In this document: positions 1 to 5,026 of the stretch, piece after piece
Layout of the letters: each line of letters starts with the position of its first letter
Numbering within the stretch: position 1 is the stretch's first letter
Assembly: GCA_015654825.1 (NCBI GenBank)
Contig: JAATGE010000656.1
Span: 1 to 5,026, forward strand
DNA length: 5,026 nucleotides
Direction of reading: 5' to 3'
Origin: Rhodospirillales bacterium
Lineage (GTDB): Bacteria > Pseudomonadota > Alphaproteobacteria > Acetobacterales > Acetobacteraceae
Made by a program: the position numbers and the translations under genes
Notes under the pieces: model-generated
Database searches by the model: none
The model's input: the letters and a program-made list of their open reading frames with translations, nothing else
Told to the model about the DNA's origin: nothing

Positions 1-536
1 ATCTGCACGTCGCCGACGCCGGGCAGGCGCGCCAGCGCGTCCTTCACATGCAGCGTCGCGTAATTGGAGATGTACAGCTGGTCACGCGACTTGTCGGGCG
101 AAATCAGATGCACGACGAGCAGGATGTTCGGCGTCGCCTTCTGCACGGTCACGCCCTGGCGCTGCACATCCTGCGGCAGGCGCGGCAGCGCGTCGGTAAC
201 GCGGTTCTGCGTCAGCACCTGGGCGGTATCGAGGTTGGTGCCGATGCGGAACGTAACCGTGATGGTGAGCTTGCCGTCGCCGGTCGACTGGCTGCTCATG
301 TAAAGCATGTTCTCGACGCCGTTGATCTGCTGTTCCAGCGGCGTCGCCACGGTTTCCGCCAGCACCTCCGCGGAGGCGCCGGGATAGAGCGTGCTGACCT
401 GCACCGTCGGCGGCACGATTTCCGGGTATTGCGCGATCGGCAGCGCGACCAGCGCGCCGAGTCCGATCAGCGTAATGAAGATGCTGAGCACCGTGGCCAG
501 GATCGGCCGATCGATGAAGACATGAGTGAAACGCAT
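1..536 (-). CDS. RND multidrug efflux permease, MexF/AcrB type (HAE1 family), N-terminal part only
   Basis: Inner-membrane proton-driven pump subunit that captures drugs and other amphipathic molecules from the periplasm and passes them to an outer-membrane channel. The window holds the first 178 residues of a protein usually about 1,050 long; the gene continues past the left edge. Seen: the start MRFTHVFIDRPILATVLS, a first membrane helix at about residues 11-33, then the family motif QYPEIVPPTVQV (36-47), YPGAS (51-55), NMLYMSSQSTGDGKL (76-90) and VKDALARLPGVGDVQ (164-178), which belong to the porter domain PN1. From memory these segments match MexF more closely than AcrB. The ATG at 536 has AAGG 9 bases upstream and lies 15 bases after the adaptor stop, so the two genes form one operon. 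An outer-membrane factor gene may follow beyond the window. The family call is very sure; the substrate is unknown. Confidence 0.96.
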   Translation of the reverse strand, partial: MRFTHVFIDRPILATVLSIFITLIGLGALVALPIAQYPEIVPPTVQVSTLYPGASAEVLAETVATPLEQQINGVENMLYMSSQSTGDGKLTITVTFRIGTNLDTAQVLTQNRVTDALPRLPQDVQRQGVTVQKATPNILLVVHLISPDKSRDQLYISNYATLHVKDALARLPGVGDVQ

Positions 537-551
537 CAGGGCTAGCCTTGT

Positions 552-1799
552 TTATCCTTCGCCGTCGGGCGCGGCATGGATCGTTCCCTGTTCCGGATTG
601 ACCTTGGCGCCCGGCTGCGCGCGCATCAGGCCGTCGATCACGACGCGCGCCGCCGGCCCGATGCCGCCGCGGATTTCGCGCAGCCCGTCCTGCATCGCGC
701 CCGTCTCCACCTGCCGCGGCACAATCGTTCCGTTGGCGGCGACGGTCATCACCACGTGGTTGGACTGGTCGAGTGTCACCGCCGAATCGGGCACCAGCAA
801 CGCCATACGCGGCGCGCCGACGCTGAGGCGCAGGCGGGCAAATATGCCGGGCGTCAGGAACAGGTCGGGATTGGGCACGGTGGCGCGTGCGTGGATCGTG
901 CCGCTGCTGCGATCGACCGCGTTATCGATGAAATCGAGCTTTCCCTGGCGCGTAAAATTGTCTTCGTCGCCAAGTGCTATGTCCACGGTATCGCTGATCG
1001 CGGCCCCACCGGCCGCGTGAACCCGCTTGTAGGCCAGGTAATCCGACTCGCTCATGTCGAAGTCGAGATAAATGGGATCGAGCGCGCCGAGCGTCGTCAA
1101 CAGCGTCGTGGGGCTGGATCCGGCACGGCTGCCGCTCACAAGGCTGCCGATGGAGCCGCGATGCGAACTGATGCGGCCGGTAAACGGCGCGGTGACGCGG
1201 CAATATTGCAGATCGAGTTGCGCGTCGCGAACCGCCGCCACGGCCGCGTCCAGCGCCGCCTGTGCCGCGTGATGCTCCGCCAGGCGCTGATCGACGGTTT
1301 CCGCGGTGGCGTAATCGTCGCGCTTCAGCGCCTGCGAGCGCGATAGCTGCCGGTCGGCCAGCGCCAACCGGGCCTGGTTCATCTGCACCTGCGCCGTGGC
1401 CTCGGCGAGCTTGATTTCATAGGGCCGCGGATCGATCACGAACAGCAGGTCGCCCTTGTGCACAATCTGCCCGTCGGTGAAATGAAGTTCCGTGAGGACG
1501 CCACCGACGTGGGCGCGAAGCTCCACTGACGCCACGGCGGAAAACTGGCCGAGGAAGCTCTGCTGCGGGGTCAGGTGCTCGCGCAGTGGCTGGCTGACCG
1601 TCACGATCGGCAGCGGCTGAGCGGCTTGCGCGCGCGTCCCGTTTCCCTCATGTTGCAGTGCGAAAGCGGCGCCACCGGCCATCAGCAGCAGGGCGGCGCC
1701 GCCCAGCAGGCGCCACCTGGCGGTGCGGCGGTGCGCGGTGCGGCCCAGCCCGGAAGGGGCCCCGGTGCGGCCGGCCAACACGCCTGCGCTGCCGCTCAT
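552..1799 (-). CDS. RND efflux periplasmic adaptor (membrane fusion protein, MexE/AcrA type)
   Basis: Joins the RND permease to an outer-membrane channel. The 415 residues show, in order: an Arg-rich cytoplasmic tail (1-29), one membrane anchor at about 30-48, the first lipoyl half-motif (about 95-126, with VGGVLTELHFTDGQ and KGDLLFVIDPRPYE), an Ala/Gln/Leu-rich coiled-coil hairpin (about 127-197), the second lipoyl half (RVTAPFTGRIS, 201-211), a beta-barrel region starting at DPIYLDFDMSESDYL (241-255) and a membrane-proximal domain to about 400. There is no lipobox Cys at the anchor, so it is probably membrane-anchored rather than a lipoprotein. The frame stays open upstream to a TTG at 1847, but that codon lies inside the putative operator; the ATG at 1799 has GAGG 8 bases upstream and is preferred. 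It is the first gene of the efflux operon, 15 bases ahead of the permease, and is probably repressed by the divergent TetR protein. The length is normal for the family. Confidence 0.95.
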   Translation of the reverse strand: MSGSAGVLAGRTGAPSGLGRTAHRRTARWRLLGGAALLLMAGGAAFALQHEGNGTRAQAAQPLPIVTVSQPLREHLTPQQSFLGQFSAVASVELRAHVGGVLTELHFTDGQIVHKGDLLFVIDPRPYEIKLAEATAQVQMNQARLALADRQLSRSQALKRDDYATAETVDQRLAEHHAAQAALDAAVAAVRDAQLDLQYCRVTAPFTGRISSHRGSIGSLVSGSRAGSSPTTLLTTLGALDPIYLDFDMSESDYLAYKRVHAAGGAAISDTVDIALGDEDNFTRQGKLDFIDNAVDRSSGTIHARATVPNPDLFLTPGIFARLRLSVGAPRMALLVPDSAVTLDQSNHVVMTVAANGTIVPRQVETGAMQDGLREIRGGIGPAARVVIDGLMRAQPGAKVNPEQGTIHAAPDGEG

Positions 1800-1807
1800 G
1801 GTTGTAG

Positions 1808-1811
1808 CCTC
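1808..1811 (-). promoter_or_regulatory. Ribosome binding site of the efflux adaptor gene
   Basis: GAGG on the minus strand, 8 bases before the ATG at 1799. It decides between this ATG and the in-frame TTG at 1847, which has no comparable site and overlaps the putative operator. Confidence 0.7.
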
Positions 1812-1840
1812 ATGGAAAACTCCATCCGGTTTGCCGTTTT

Positions 1841-1854
1841 GTACCAATCAGTAT
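1841..1854. promoter_or_regulatory. Putative TetR operator A, upstream of the efflux operon
   Basis: GTACCAATCAGTAT, 41 bases upstream of the adaptor start. It matches operator B at 10 of 14 positions, and at 12 of 16 when one flanking base on each side is counted. Its own dyad symmetry is poor (4 of 7 pairs), so it could be the weaker site. The position, shortly upstream of the ribosome binding site, suits blocking of RNA polymerase. The role is inferred from position and similarity; no binding data are visible. Confidence 0.5.
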
Positions 1855-1962
1855 GGAATGTAGGTCGGTGCCTCGGCGTGAAAATCAAGCCCCGACCACC
1901 GAGCCCCGTGGCGAACCGCGACCAAGGTCGGCTCTGATCGTGCTCAGAGGCCGGATGGGCGA

Positions 1963-2011
1963 ATAAGCGGAGGGCGGCTCCGAATGATATACGGAGGGCC
2001 GCTCCGCTTAT
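1963..2011. repeat. Imperfect GC-rich inverted repeat in the divergent promoter region
   Basis: Arms at 1963-1982 and 1992-2011 pair at 16 of 20 positions around a 9-base AT-rich loop. The outer end AATAAGCGGAG / CTCCGCTTAT is the best part. The end motif CCGCTTATC (2004-2012) occurs again as a direct copy at 2018-2026. It could be a REP-like element, a hairpin in RNA, or a site for another regulator. No coding potential is evident. Confidence 0.6.
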
Positions 2012-2084
2012 CAAGGCCCGCTTATCGAGCGCGGTGCGCTGCCGCGCATCGCGTCCACGATAAACCTCAACGGCCTGTTGTTTT

Positions 2085-2098
2085 ATACCAACTGGTAT
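2085..2098. promoter_or_regulatory. Putative TetR operator B, upstream of the regulator gene
   Basis: ATACCAACTGGTAT is a near-perfect palindrome (6 of 7 pairs; only the central pair differs), the size and form expected of the core of a TetR-family site. It lies 115 bases before the regulator's GTG start. A related site occurs before the divergent efflux operon, which supports shared control and autoregulation. The protein that binds is inferred from adjacency. Confidence 0.6.
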
Positions 2099-2198
2099 GC
2101 AATCGCTCCAGGCATCTGGACGGGCCGAATCAGGGCCCCTATCTGATGGCTGCTTAAGGGCCCAATGTGAGGCCTGCTTAAGGAAATGTCCCAAAAAC

Positions 2199-2204
2199 GG
2201 AGGG
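2199..2204 (+). promoter_or_regulatory. Ribosome binding site of the TetR regulator
   Basis: GGAGGG, 9 bases before the GTG at 2214. It supports this GTG, which begins the typical family N-terminus (M/V)ARPREFD, over the in-frame ATG at 2097 that overlaps operator B. Confidence 0.75.
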
Positions 2205-2213
2205 CGAGGCGCC

Positions 2214-2828
2214 GTGGCACGGCCCCGTGAGTTCGATGTCGATACCGCGCTGAGCGCGGCGTTGAACGTGTTCTGGAAGCAGGGTTTCGAGGGCGCGTCG
2301 CTGACCGACCTGACCAAGGCGATGGGCGTCACGCGCCCGAGCCTTTATGCCGCGTTCGGCAACAAGGAAGCTTTGTTTCGCAAGGCGCTGGATCGCTATT
2401 GCGAGGTGTCGATGGGGTTTGTCGGGCCGGCGCTGGCACAGCCGACCCTGCGCGGAGCGATCGAACACCTGCTCTACGGCTACGCCGACGCATTCACCGG
2501 CGATGTGCACCCGCCAGGCTGCCTTGCCACCAACGGCGCGCTCGCGTGTTCCGAGGCGGCGGAACCGGTCAGGCTGGAACTGGTCGCGCGGCGCGAGGCC
2601 GACGAACTGGCGTTACGCGCGCGGCTGATGCAGGCGCGCACCGACGGCGATCTGCCGCGGAACGCGGACGCGAACGCGCTGGCAAGCTATTTGATGGCTA
2701 TCATCCAGGGAATGTCGGTGCAGGCCGCCTCGGGCGCGGGACGCGAGGCGCTGTACCGTATCGTAAAAACAACGCTTCAAACAGACGCGTTCGGCGGCGC
2801 CCATGTGGAGGCGGTTGCCAGAGGGTAA
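2214..2828 (+). CDS. TetR/AcrR-family transcriptional regulator
   Basis: A DNA-binding repressor of 204 residues, normal length for the family. The helix-turn-helix domain covers about residues 8-56: ALSAALNVFWKQGFEGASL, then TDLTKAMGVTRPSLYAAFGNKEALF with the recognition helix around 38-48. The rest is the helical ligand-binding and dimer domain, with HPPGCLATNGALACSE at 99-114, which carries two Cys (103 and 112); a third Cys is at 63. Related TetR proteins carry a similar Gly-Cys-Leu motif. The GTG start is chosen because of the GGAGGG 9 bases upstream and the familiar ARPREFD start. It is divergent from an RND efflux operon and both have related palindromes upstream, so it probably represses the pump and itself. 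The inducer is unknown; an electrophile or oxidant acting on Cys is possible but speculative. Confidence 0.95.
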   Translation: MARPREFDVDTALSAALNVFWKQGFEGASLTDLTKAMGVTRPSLYAAFGNKEALFRKALDRYCEVSMGFVGPALAQPTLRGAIEHLLYGYADAFTGDVHPPGCLATNGALACSEAAEPVRLELVARREADELALRARLMQARTDGDLPRNADANALASYLMAIIQGMSVQAASGAGREALYRIVKTTLQTDAFGGAHVEAVARG

Positions 2829-2870
2829 CGGCTGGGTGCTCCTGGCCCATGGGCTTGAGGTTAAGGTCAG

Positions 2871-3053
2871 AAAGGCCATGGCTCTGCCCTGGACCCGCTG
2901 GCGACAAGTCCCCAGACCCCATTCGCGCTGCGCCGCTTTTCATCGTCTCCCCGGCGAAGCCAGTACATGGTTTTCAGGCTTCGCCATTCCCCCCAATGAA
3001 CGGGGGTCTGGGGCCTCAGGCCCCAGCGGGTCCAGGGCAGAGCCCTGGCCTTT
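2871..3053. repeat. Nested 183-bp inverted repeat between convergent genes
   Basis: The outer arms 2871-2901 and 3023-3053 are complementary at 30 of 31 positions. A second block, 2910-2920 with 3003-3013, pairs perfectly over 11 bases. Inside, GGCGAAGCC (2953-2961) pairs perfectly with GGCTTCGCC (2977-2985). The right arm also folds on itself: CTGGGGCCT/AGGCCCCAG (3008-3026) and CCAGGGC/GCCCTGG (3032-3048). It fills most of the 233-bp gap between the regulator and the heme operon, starting 42 bases after the TetR stop and 8 bases after the hmuQ stop. It is probably a dispersed palindromic repeat and may have been recruited as a terminator. No transposase or target-site duplication was seen. 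Confidence 0.88.
3008..3048 (-). terminator. Possible hairpin terminator of the heme operon
   Basis: Read on the minus strand after the hmuQ stop, two strong stems follow in turn: CCAGGGC-TCT-GCCCTGG and then CTGGGGCCT-G-AGGCCCCAG, 9 paired bases with a one-base centre. In practice the loop of the second stem would open to 3 or more bases. No run of U follows, so it is not a classic intrinsic terminator; it may slow polymerase or protect the 3' end. The opposite arm offers a weaker version for the convergent regulator transcript. Confidence 0.4.
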
Positions 3054-3061
3054 CCTTTCGC

Positions 3062-3379
3062 TCAAGCCAGCGACAATTCCTCCACCGTCTCGAATCCCTC
3101 GAAATTCGGGTGCCCGATCGTCAGCTTTCGCCCGTCGCCTGCCTGTGCATGCGCCTTGCGAAACTGCTCGGACCGCGTCCACGCCTCGAAATCCACGTAC
3201 GAACGCCAGACGGTATGCGAGGCGTAAAGCACATGGTCTTCCGCCACCGGCCCGCGCAGTAGCTCGAACGAAACGAATCCGGGCACCTGGCGCAACTGGC
3301 TGTCACGCGTCAGCCAGCGCTGCATGAAAGCATGCTGCTCCTCCGGAATGACCTTGAAGCGGTTCATGGCAATATACAT
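3062..3379 (-). CDS. hmuQ: IsdG-type heme-degrading monooxygenase (HmuQ-like, ABM domain)
   Basis: A cytoplasmic enzyme that opens the heme ring with oxygen and reductant, releasing iron. The 105 residues form a single ferredoxin-like ABM domain: MYIAMNRFKV (1-10), VPGFVSFELLRGP (32-44), LYASHTVWRSYVDFEAWTRSEQFRKAH (51-77) and GHPNFEGFE (89-97). Asn6, Trp67 and His77 sit where the catalytic Asn-Trp-His triad of staphylococcal IsdG/IsdI is known, so the active site looks intact. The ATG at 3379 has GAGG 8 bases upstream and gives the usual family start MYIAMNRF. A second ATG at 3367 would overlap the hmuV stop as ATGA but would lose Asn6 from its usual position near the N-terminus. The gene overlaps hmuV by 16 bases and closes the operon in this window, linking import to degradation. 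The exact tetrapyrrole product cannot be told from sequence. Confidence 0.93.
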   Translation of the reverse strand: MYIAMNRFKVIPEEQHAFMQRWLTRDSQLRQVPGFVSFELLRGPVAEDHVLYASHTVWRSYVDFEAWTRSEQFRKAHAQAGDGRKLTIGHPNFEGFETVEELSLA

Positions 3380-4212
3380 TCGGCTTTCCTCTCCTTGGTG
3401 CCGGTCCTGGCCGGCGTGGCGTGCGGCCGCATCATCTGCGGCAACACATAAGGCTGCGCGGAGCCGGGTAGCGCGCCGGGCTCCGTATCGATACCGAACA
3501 CTTCCGCCAGTATCGGCGCGGTAATCACCGAGGCGGGCGTGCCCTCGGCCCACAAGCGCCCGTGGCGCAGTACGGCGATGCGGTCCGCCGCCGCGCAGGC
3601 GCAATTGAGGTCGTGGAGCACCATGCAAACCGCGCCGCCGGCCGCCGCATGGGCGCGGGCGAGCCGCAGGATGGCGAGCTGGTGCGCCAGATCCTGCGCC
3701 GCCAGCGGCTCATCGAGCAGCAGCGTTCCAGGACCGTAGCGGCGCTCCCCGGCCGCCAGCTGCGTCAGCACCCGCGCCAGATGGGCCCGCTGCCGCTCGC
3801 CGCCCGAGAGCGTGCGGACCATCCGTTCACCGGCATTTTCCAGCCCCACCTGCTCGAGCGCAGACTCCACCAGGCGTGCCGACCCGCCGCCGATCGGTGC
3901 CGCGACCATCCGCAGGCCGAGCCCGGCAAGCGCACGCACCGTGATGTCGAACGCATGGTCCGCCGATTGCGCGAGCACCGCCCGCCGGGCGGCCAGCATG
4001 GCGGGCTCGACGCCGGAAATCGCCTCGCCGTCCAACAGCGCCGCACCGCGATCGGGCGCGATCTCGCCGCTGAGCAGCTTCATCGCCGTCGATTTTCCGG
4101 CGCCGTTCGGGCCCACCATGACGAGCACTGTACCGGGCCGCAGCCGCACGCTGATGCCGTCGGCACAGGGCCGGCCGCCGCGAAACACCGAACACCCGCG
4201 CAGCTCGAACAT
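3364..4212 (-). CDS. hmuV: Heme ABC transporter ATP-binding protein HmuV
   Basis: The cytoplasmic ATPase that drives heme import through HmuU. The 282 residues carry all ABC motifs: Walker A GPNGAGKS (34-41), Q-loop Gln82, signature LSGGERQR (135-142), Walker B TLLLDEP (163-169, catalytic Glu168), D-loop with Asp174 and switch His200 in VLHDLN. The D-loop reads LAAQD instead of the usual SALD-like form, but the Asp is kept. The C-terminal tail after about residue 255 (PHATPARTGTKERKAECILP) is low in conserved features, and its codons carry the hmuQ ribosome binding site and start. The ATG at 4212 lies 3 bases after the hmuU stop. Heme as substrate is inferred from the IsdG-type partner and overall likeness to HmuV; a siderophore or cobalamin ATPase of the same superfamily is the main alternative. 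Confidence 0.93.
   Translation of the reverse strand: MFELRGCSVFRGGRPCADGISVRLRPGTVLVMVGPNGAGKSTAMKLLSGEIAPDRGAALLDGEAISGVEPAMLAARRAVLAQSADHAFDITVRALAGLGLRMVAAPIGGGSARLVESALEQVGLENAGERMVRTLSGGERQRAHLARVLTQLAAGERRYGPGTLLLDEPLAAQDLAHQLAILRLARAHAAAGGAVCMVLHDLNCACAAADRIAVLRHGRLWAEGTPASVITAPILAEVFGIDTEPGALPGSAQPYVLPQMMRPHATPARTGTKERKAECILP
3388..3396 (-). promoter_or_regulatory. Ribosome binding site of hmuQ inside hmuV
   Basis: AAGGAGAGG on the minus strand, with the GAGG 8 bases before the ATG at 3379. It lies within the last codons of hmuV and favours this start over the ATG at 3367. Confidence 0.7.
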
Positions 4213-4215
4213 CGT

Positions 4216-5026
4216 TCAGGCCATCTCCGCCGGCCGCCGCAGCAGCAGCCAAAAGAAACACGGCGCGCCAATGGCGGCGGTAATGATGCCCACCGGCAAT
4301 TCGGCCGGCGCCGCCACCACGCGCGCCAGCGTATCCGCCGCCAGAAGCAGCGATGCGCCGAGCAGCGCGCTCCCCGGCAGCACGATCCTGTGGTCAGGGC
4401 CGGCCACCATGCGCACCAGATGCGGCACCAGCATGCCGATGAAGGCGATCGGTCCCACCACCGAGACCGAGGTGCCGACGGCGCTCGCCACCACGGCGAT
4501 CGCCAGGTATTTCGCCTGCTGCACCCGTGCGCCCATGTGGAACGCTTCCGCCTCGCCGAGCAGCAGCAGGTTCAGCGGATCGGCGAGCCGTGCGGCCCCC
4601 CAGGCGGCGAACGCCAGAAACGGCGCCAGCACGGCGATCTTCGCCCAGGACGCGCCGGCCAGGCTGCCGAGGGTCCAGAAGGTGAAGTCGCGCAGCTGCC
4701 GGTCGTCGGCGGAGAAGATCAGCAGGCCGGTAAGCGCGCCGGCAAAGGCGCTGAGGGCCACGCCGCCGAGCAGCACGGTGGCGACCGAGGTCACGCCGCG
4801 CCGTGTGGCGAACACATAGAGCAGAGCGGTCGTGGCCGCGCTCCCTGCCAGGCCGGCGATCGGAACCGCCCAGCGCCCCCACGCCGAGGCACCCAGTCCA
4901 CCGGCGAACGGCAGCAGCGTATCGCCGGCCAGGATCACCAGCGCGGCTGCCAGGGCGGCGCCCGCGGACACGCCGATGATGCCCGGATCGGCCAGCGGGT
5001 TGCGGAACAGGCCCTGCGAGATGGAG
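4216..5026 (-). CDS. hmuU: Heme ABC transporter permease HmuU (FecCD family), N-terminus outside the window
   Basis: The inner-membrane channel for heme import. The window holds the last 269 residues; the family is usually 330-360 long, so roughly 70-90 residues lie beyond the right edge. The visible part opens with QGLFRNPLADPGIIGVSAGAAL (residues 4-25 of the visible part), a signature of FecCD permeases, and continues with several hydrophobic helices. Further family motifs are FWTLGSLAGASW, VGPIAFIGMLVPHLVRMV and, near the end, ELPVGIITAAIGAPCFFWLLL. The region around GFIGLVVPH-like FIGMLVPHLVR is the part that docks with the ATPase in relatives. The stop is 3 bases before the hmuV start, so the pair is co-translated. 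The GTG at 4971 is not the start because the conserved sequence continues upstream. HmuT would be expected further upstream. Heme specificity rests on the neighbours. Confidence 0.93.
   Translation of the reverse strand, partial: SISQGLFRNPLADPGIIGVSAGAALAAALVILAGDTLLPFAGGLGASAWGRWAVPIAGLAGSAATTALLYVFATRRGVTSVATVLLGGVALSAFAGALTGLLIFSADDRQLRDFTFWTLGSLAGASWAKIAVLAPFLAFAAWGAARLADPLNLLLLGEAEAFHMGARVQQAKYLAIAVVASAVGTSVSVVGPIAFIGMLVPHLVRMVAGPDHRIVLPGSALLGASLLLAADTLARVVAAPAELPVGIITAAIGAPCFFWLLLRRPAEMA

Larger units (their letters stand above)
1800..2213. other. Divergent intergenic control region (414 bp)
   Basis: Stretch between the start codons of the efflux adaptor (minus) and the TetR regulator (plus). 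It holds two related pseudo-palindromes (1841-1854, 2085-2098), a GC-rich inverted repeat (1963-2011) with a further direct copy of its end motif, and a leader with repeated CTGCTTAAGG (2150-2159, 2174-2183). I see no convincing protein gene. The small frames are short and lack family resemblance; two are upstream extensions of the flanking genes that start inside the operator-like sites. I could not pick -35/-10 boxes with confidence for either gene. Confidence 0.75.

Noticed and set aside
576..1346. Long plus-strand open frame of 256 codons opposite the efflux adaptor
   Set aside because: It is Arg/His/Ala-rich with no family motifs, as expected from the antisense of a high-GC gene. The minus-strand adaptor has clear domains.
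1800..1847. TTG at 1847 as the start of the efflux adaptor
   Set aside because: It lies inside the putative operator, has no good ribosome binding site, and adds 16 residues without family resemblance. ATG at 1799 has GAGG at good spacing.
2097..2213. ATG at 2097 as the start of the TetR gene
   Set aside because: It overlaps the palindrome and adds 39 atypical residues. GTG at 2214 follows GGAGGG and gives the family N-terminus.
2829..3061. Intact insertion sequence or transposon with long terminal inverted repeats
   Set aside because: Only about 120 bases lie between the outer arms, with no transposase and no clear target duplication. A palindromic repeat or terminator fits better.
2399..3262. 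Plus-strand frame of 287 codons overlapping TetR, the palindrome and hmuQ
   Set aside because: It crosses a regulator in another frame, an intergenic palindrome and an antisense gene, and shows no recognisable domain.
3380..3628. Upstream extension of hmuQ to an ATG at 3628
   Set aside because: The added residues are Arg/Ala-rich, out-of-frame translation of hmuV, and the conserved family start is at 3379.
3812..4819. Long plus-strand open frame of 335 codons opposite hmuV and hmuU
   Set aside because: Ser/Ala/Arg-rich low-complexity translation spanning two clear genes on the other strand; an antisense artefact of high GC.
1..5026. A wholly new system formed by the efflux and heme loci together
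   Set aside because: The two loci are convergent, separated by a terminator-like palindrome, and each makes sense alone as a known pathway. Heme export by the pump to relieve toxicity is possible but nothing in the sequence supports it.

Overview
The window is high-GC bacterial DNA holding two unrelated transport loci back to back. I see no RNA genes, CRISPR array or intact insertion sequence. The genes look proteobacterial. The GC-rich palindrome between the convergent genes recalls dispersed intergenic repeats I associate with Acetobacteraceae-like alphaproteobacteria, so that group is a tentative guess.

Left half (1-2828): a divergent drug-efflux locus. On the minus strand a periplasmic adaptor (552-1799) is followed 15 bp later by the start of an RND permease that runs off the left edge. 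Its visible 178 residues resemble MexF closely. A TetR-family regulator (2214-2828) points the other way. The 414-bp gap between the divergent starts holds two related pseudo-palindromic sites, one upstream of each gene (1841-1854 and 2085-2098). The simplest model is a regulator that represses both itself and the pump, with a pump substrate as inducer.

Middle (2829-3061): a nested 183-bp inverted repeat with nearly identical outer arms separates the convergent regulator and heme operon. It probably acts as a two-way transcription end or is a copy of a dispersed palindromic repeat.

Right half (3062-5026): a heme-import operon on the minus strand, in the order hmuU (permease, cut by the right edge), hmuV (ATPase), hmuQ (IsdG-type heme monooxygenase). 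The spacing is 3 bp and then a 16-bp overlap, so the three are probably translated together. HmuU and HmuV would bring heme across the inner membrane and HmuQ would open the ring to release iron. The binding protein HmuT and the outer-membrane receptor would be expected beyond the right edge.

Most of the window is ordinary accessory transport DNA. The items worth a second look are the paired operators, the nested palindrome, the repeat cluster in the divergent promoter region and the overlapping uptake-degradation genes. I found no convincing new biological system.
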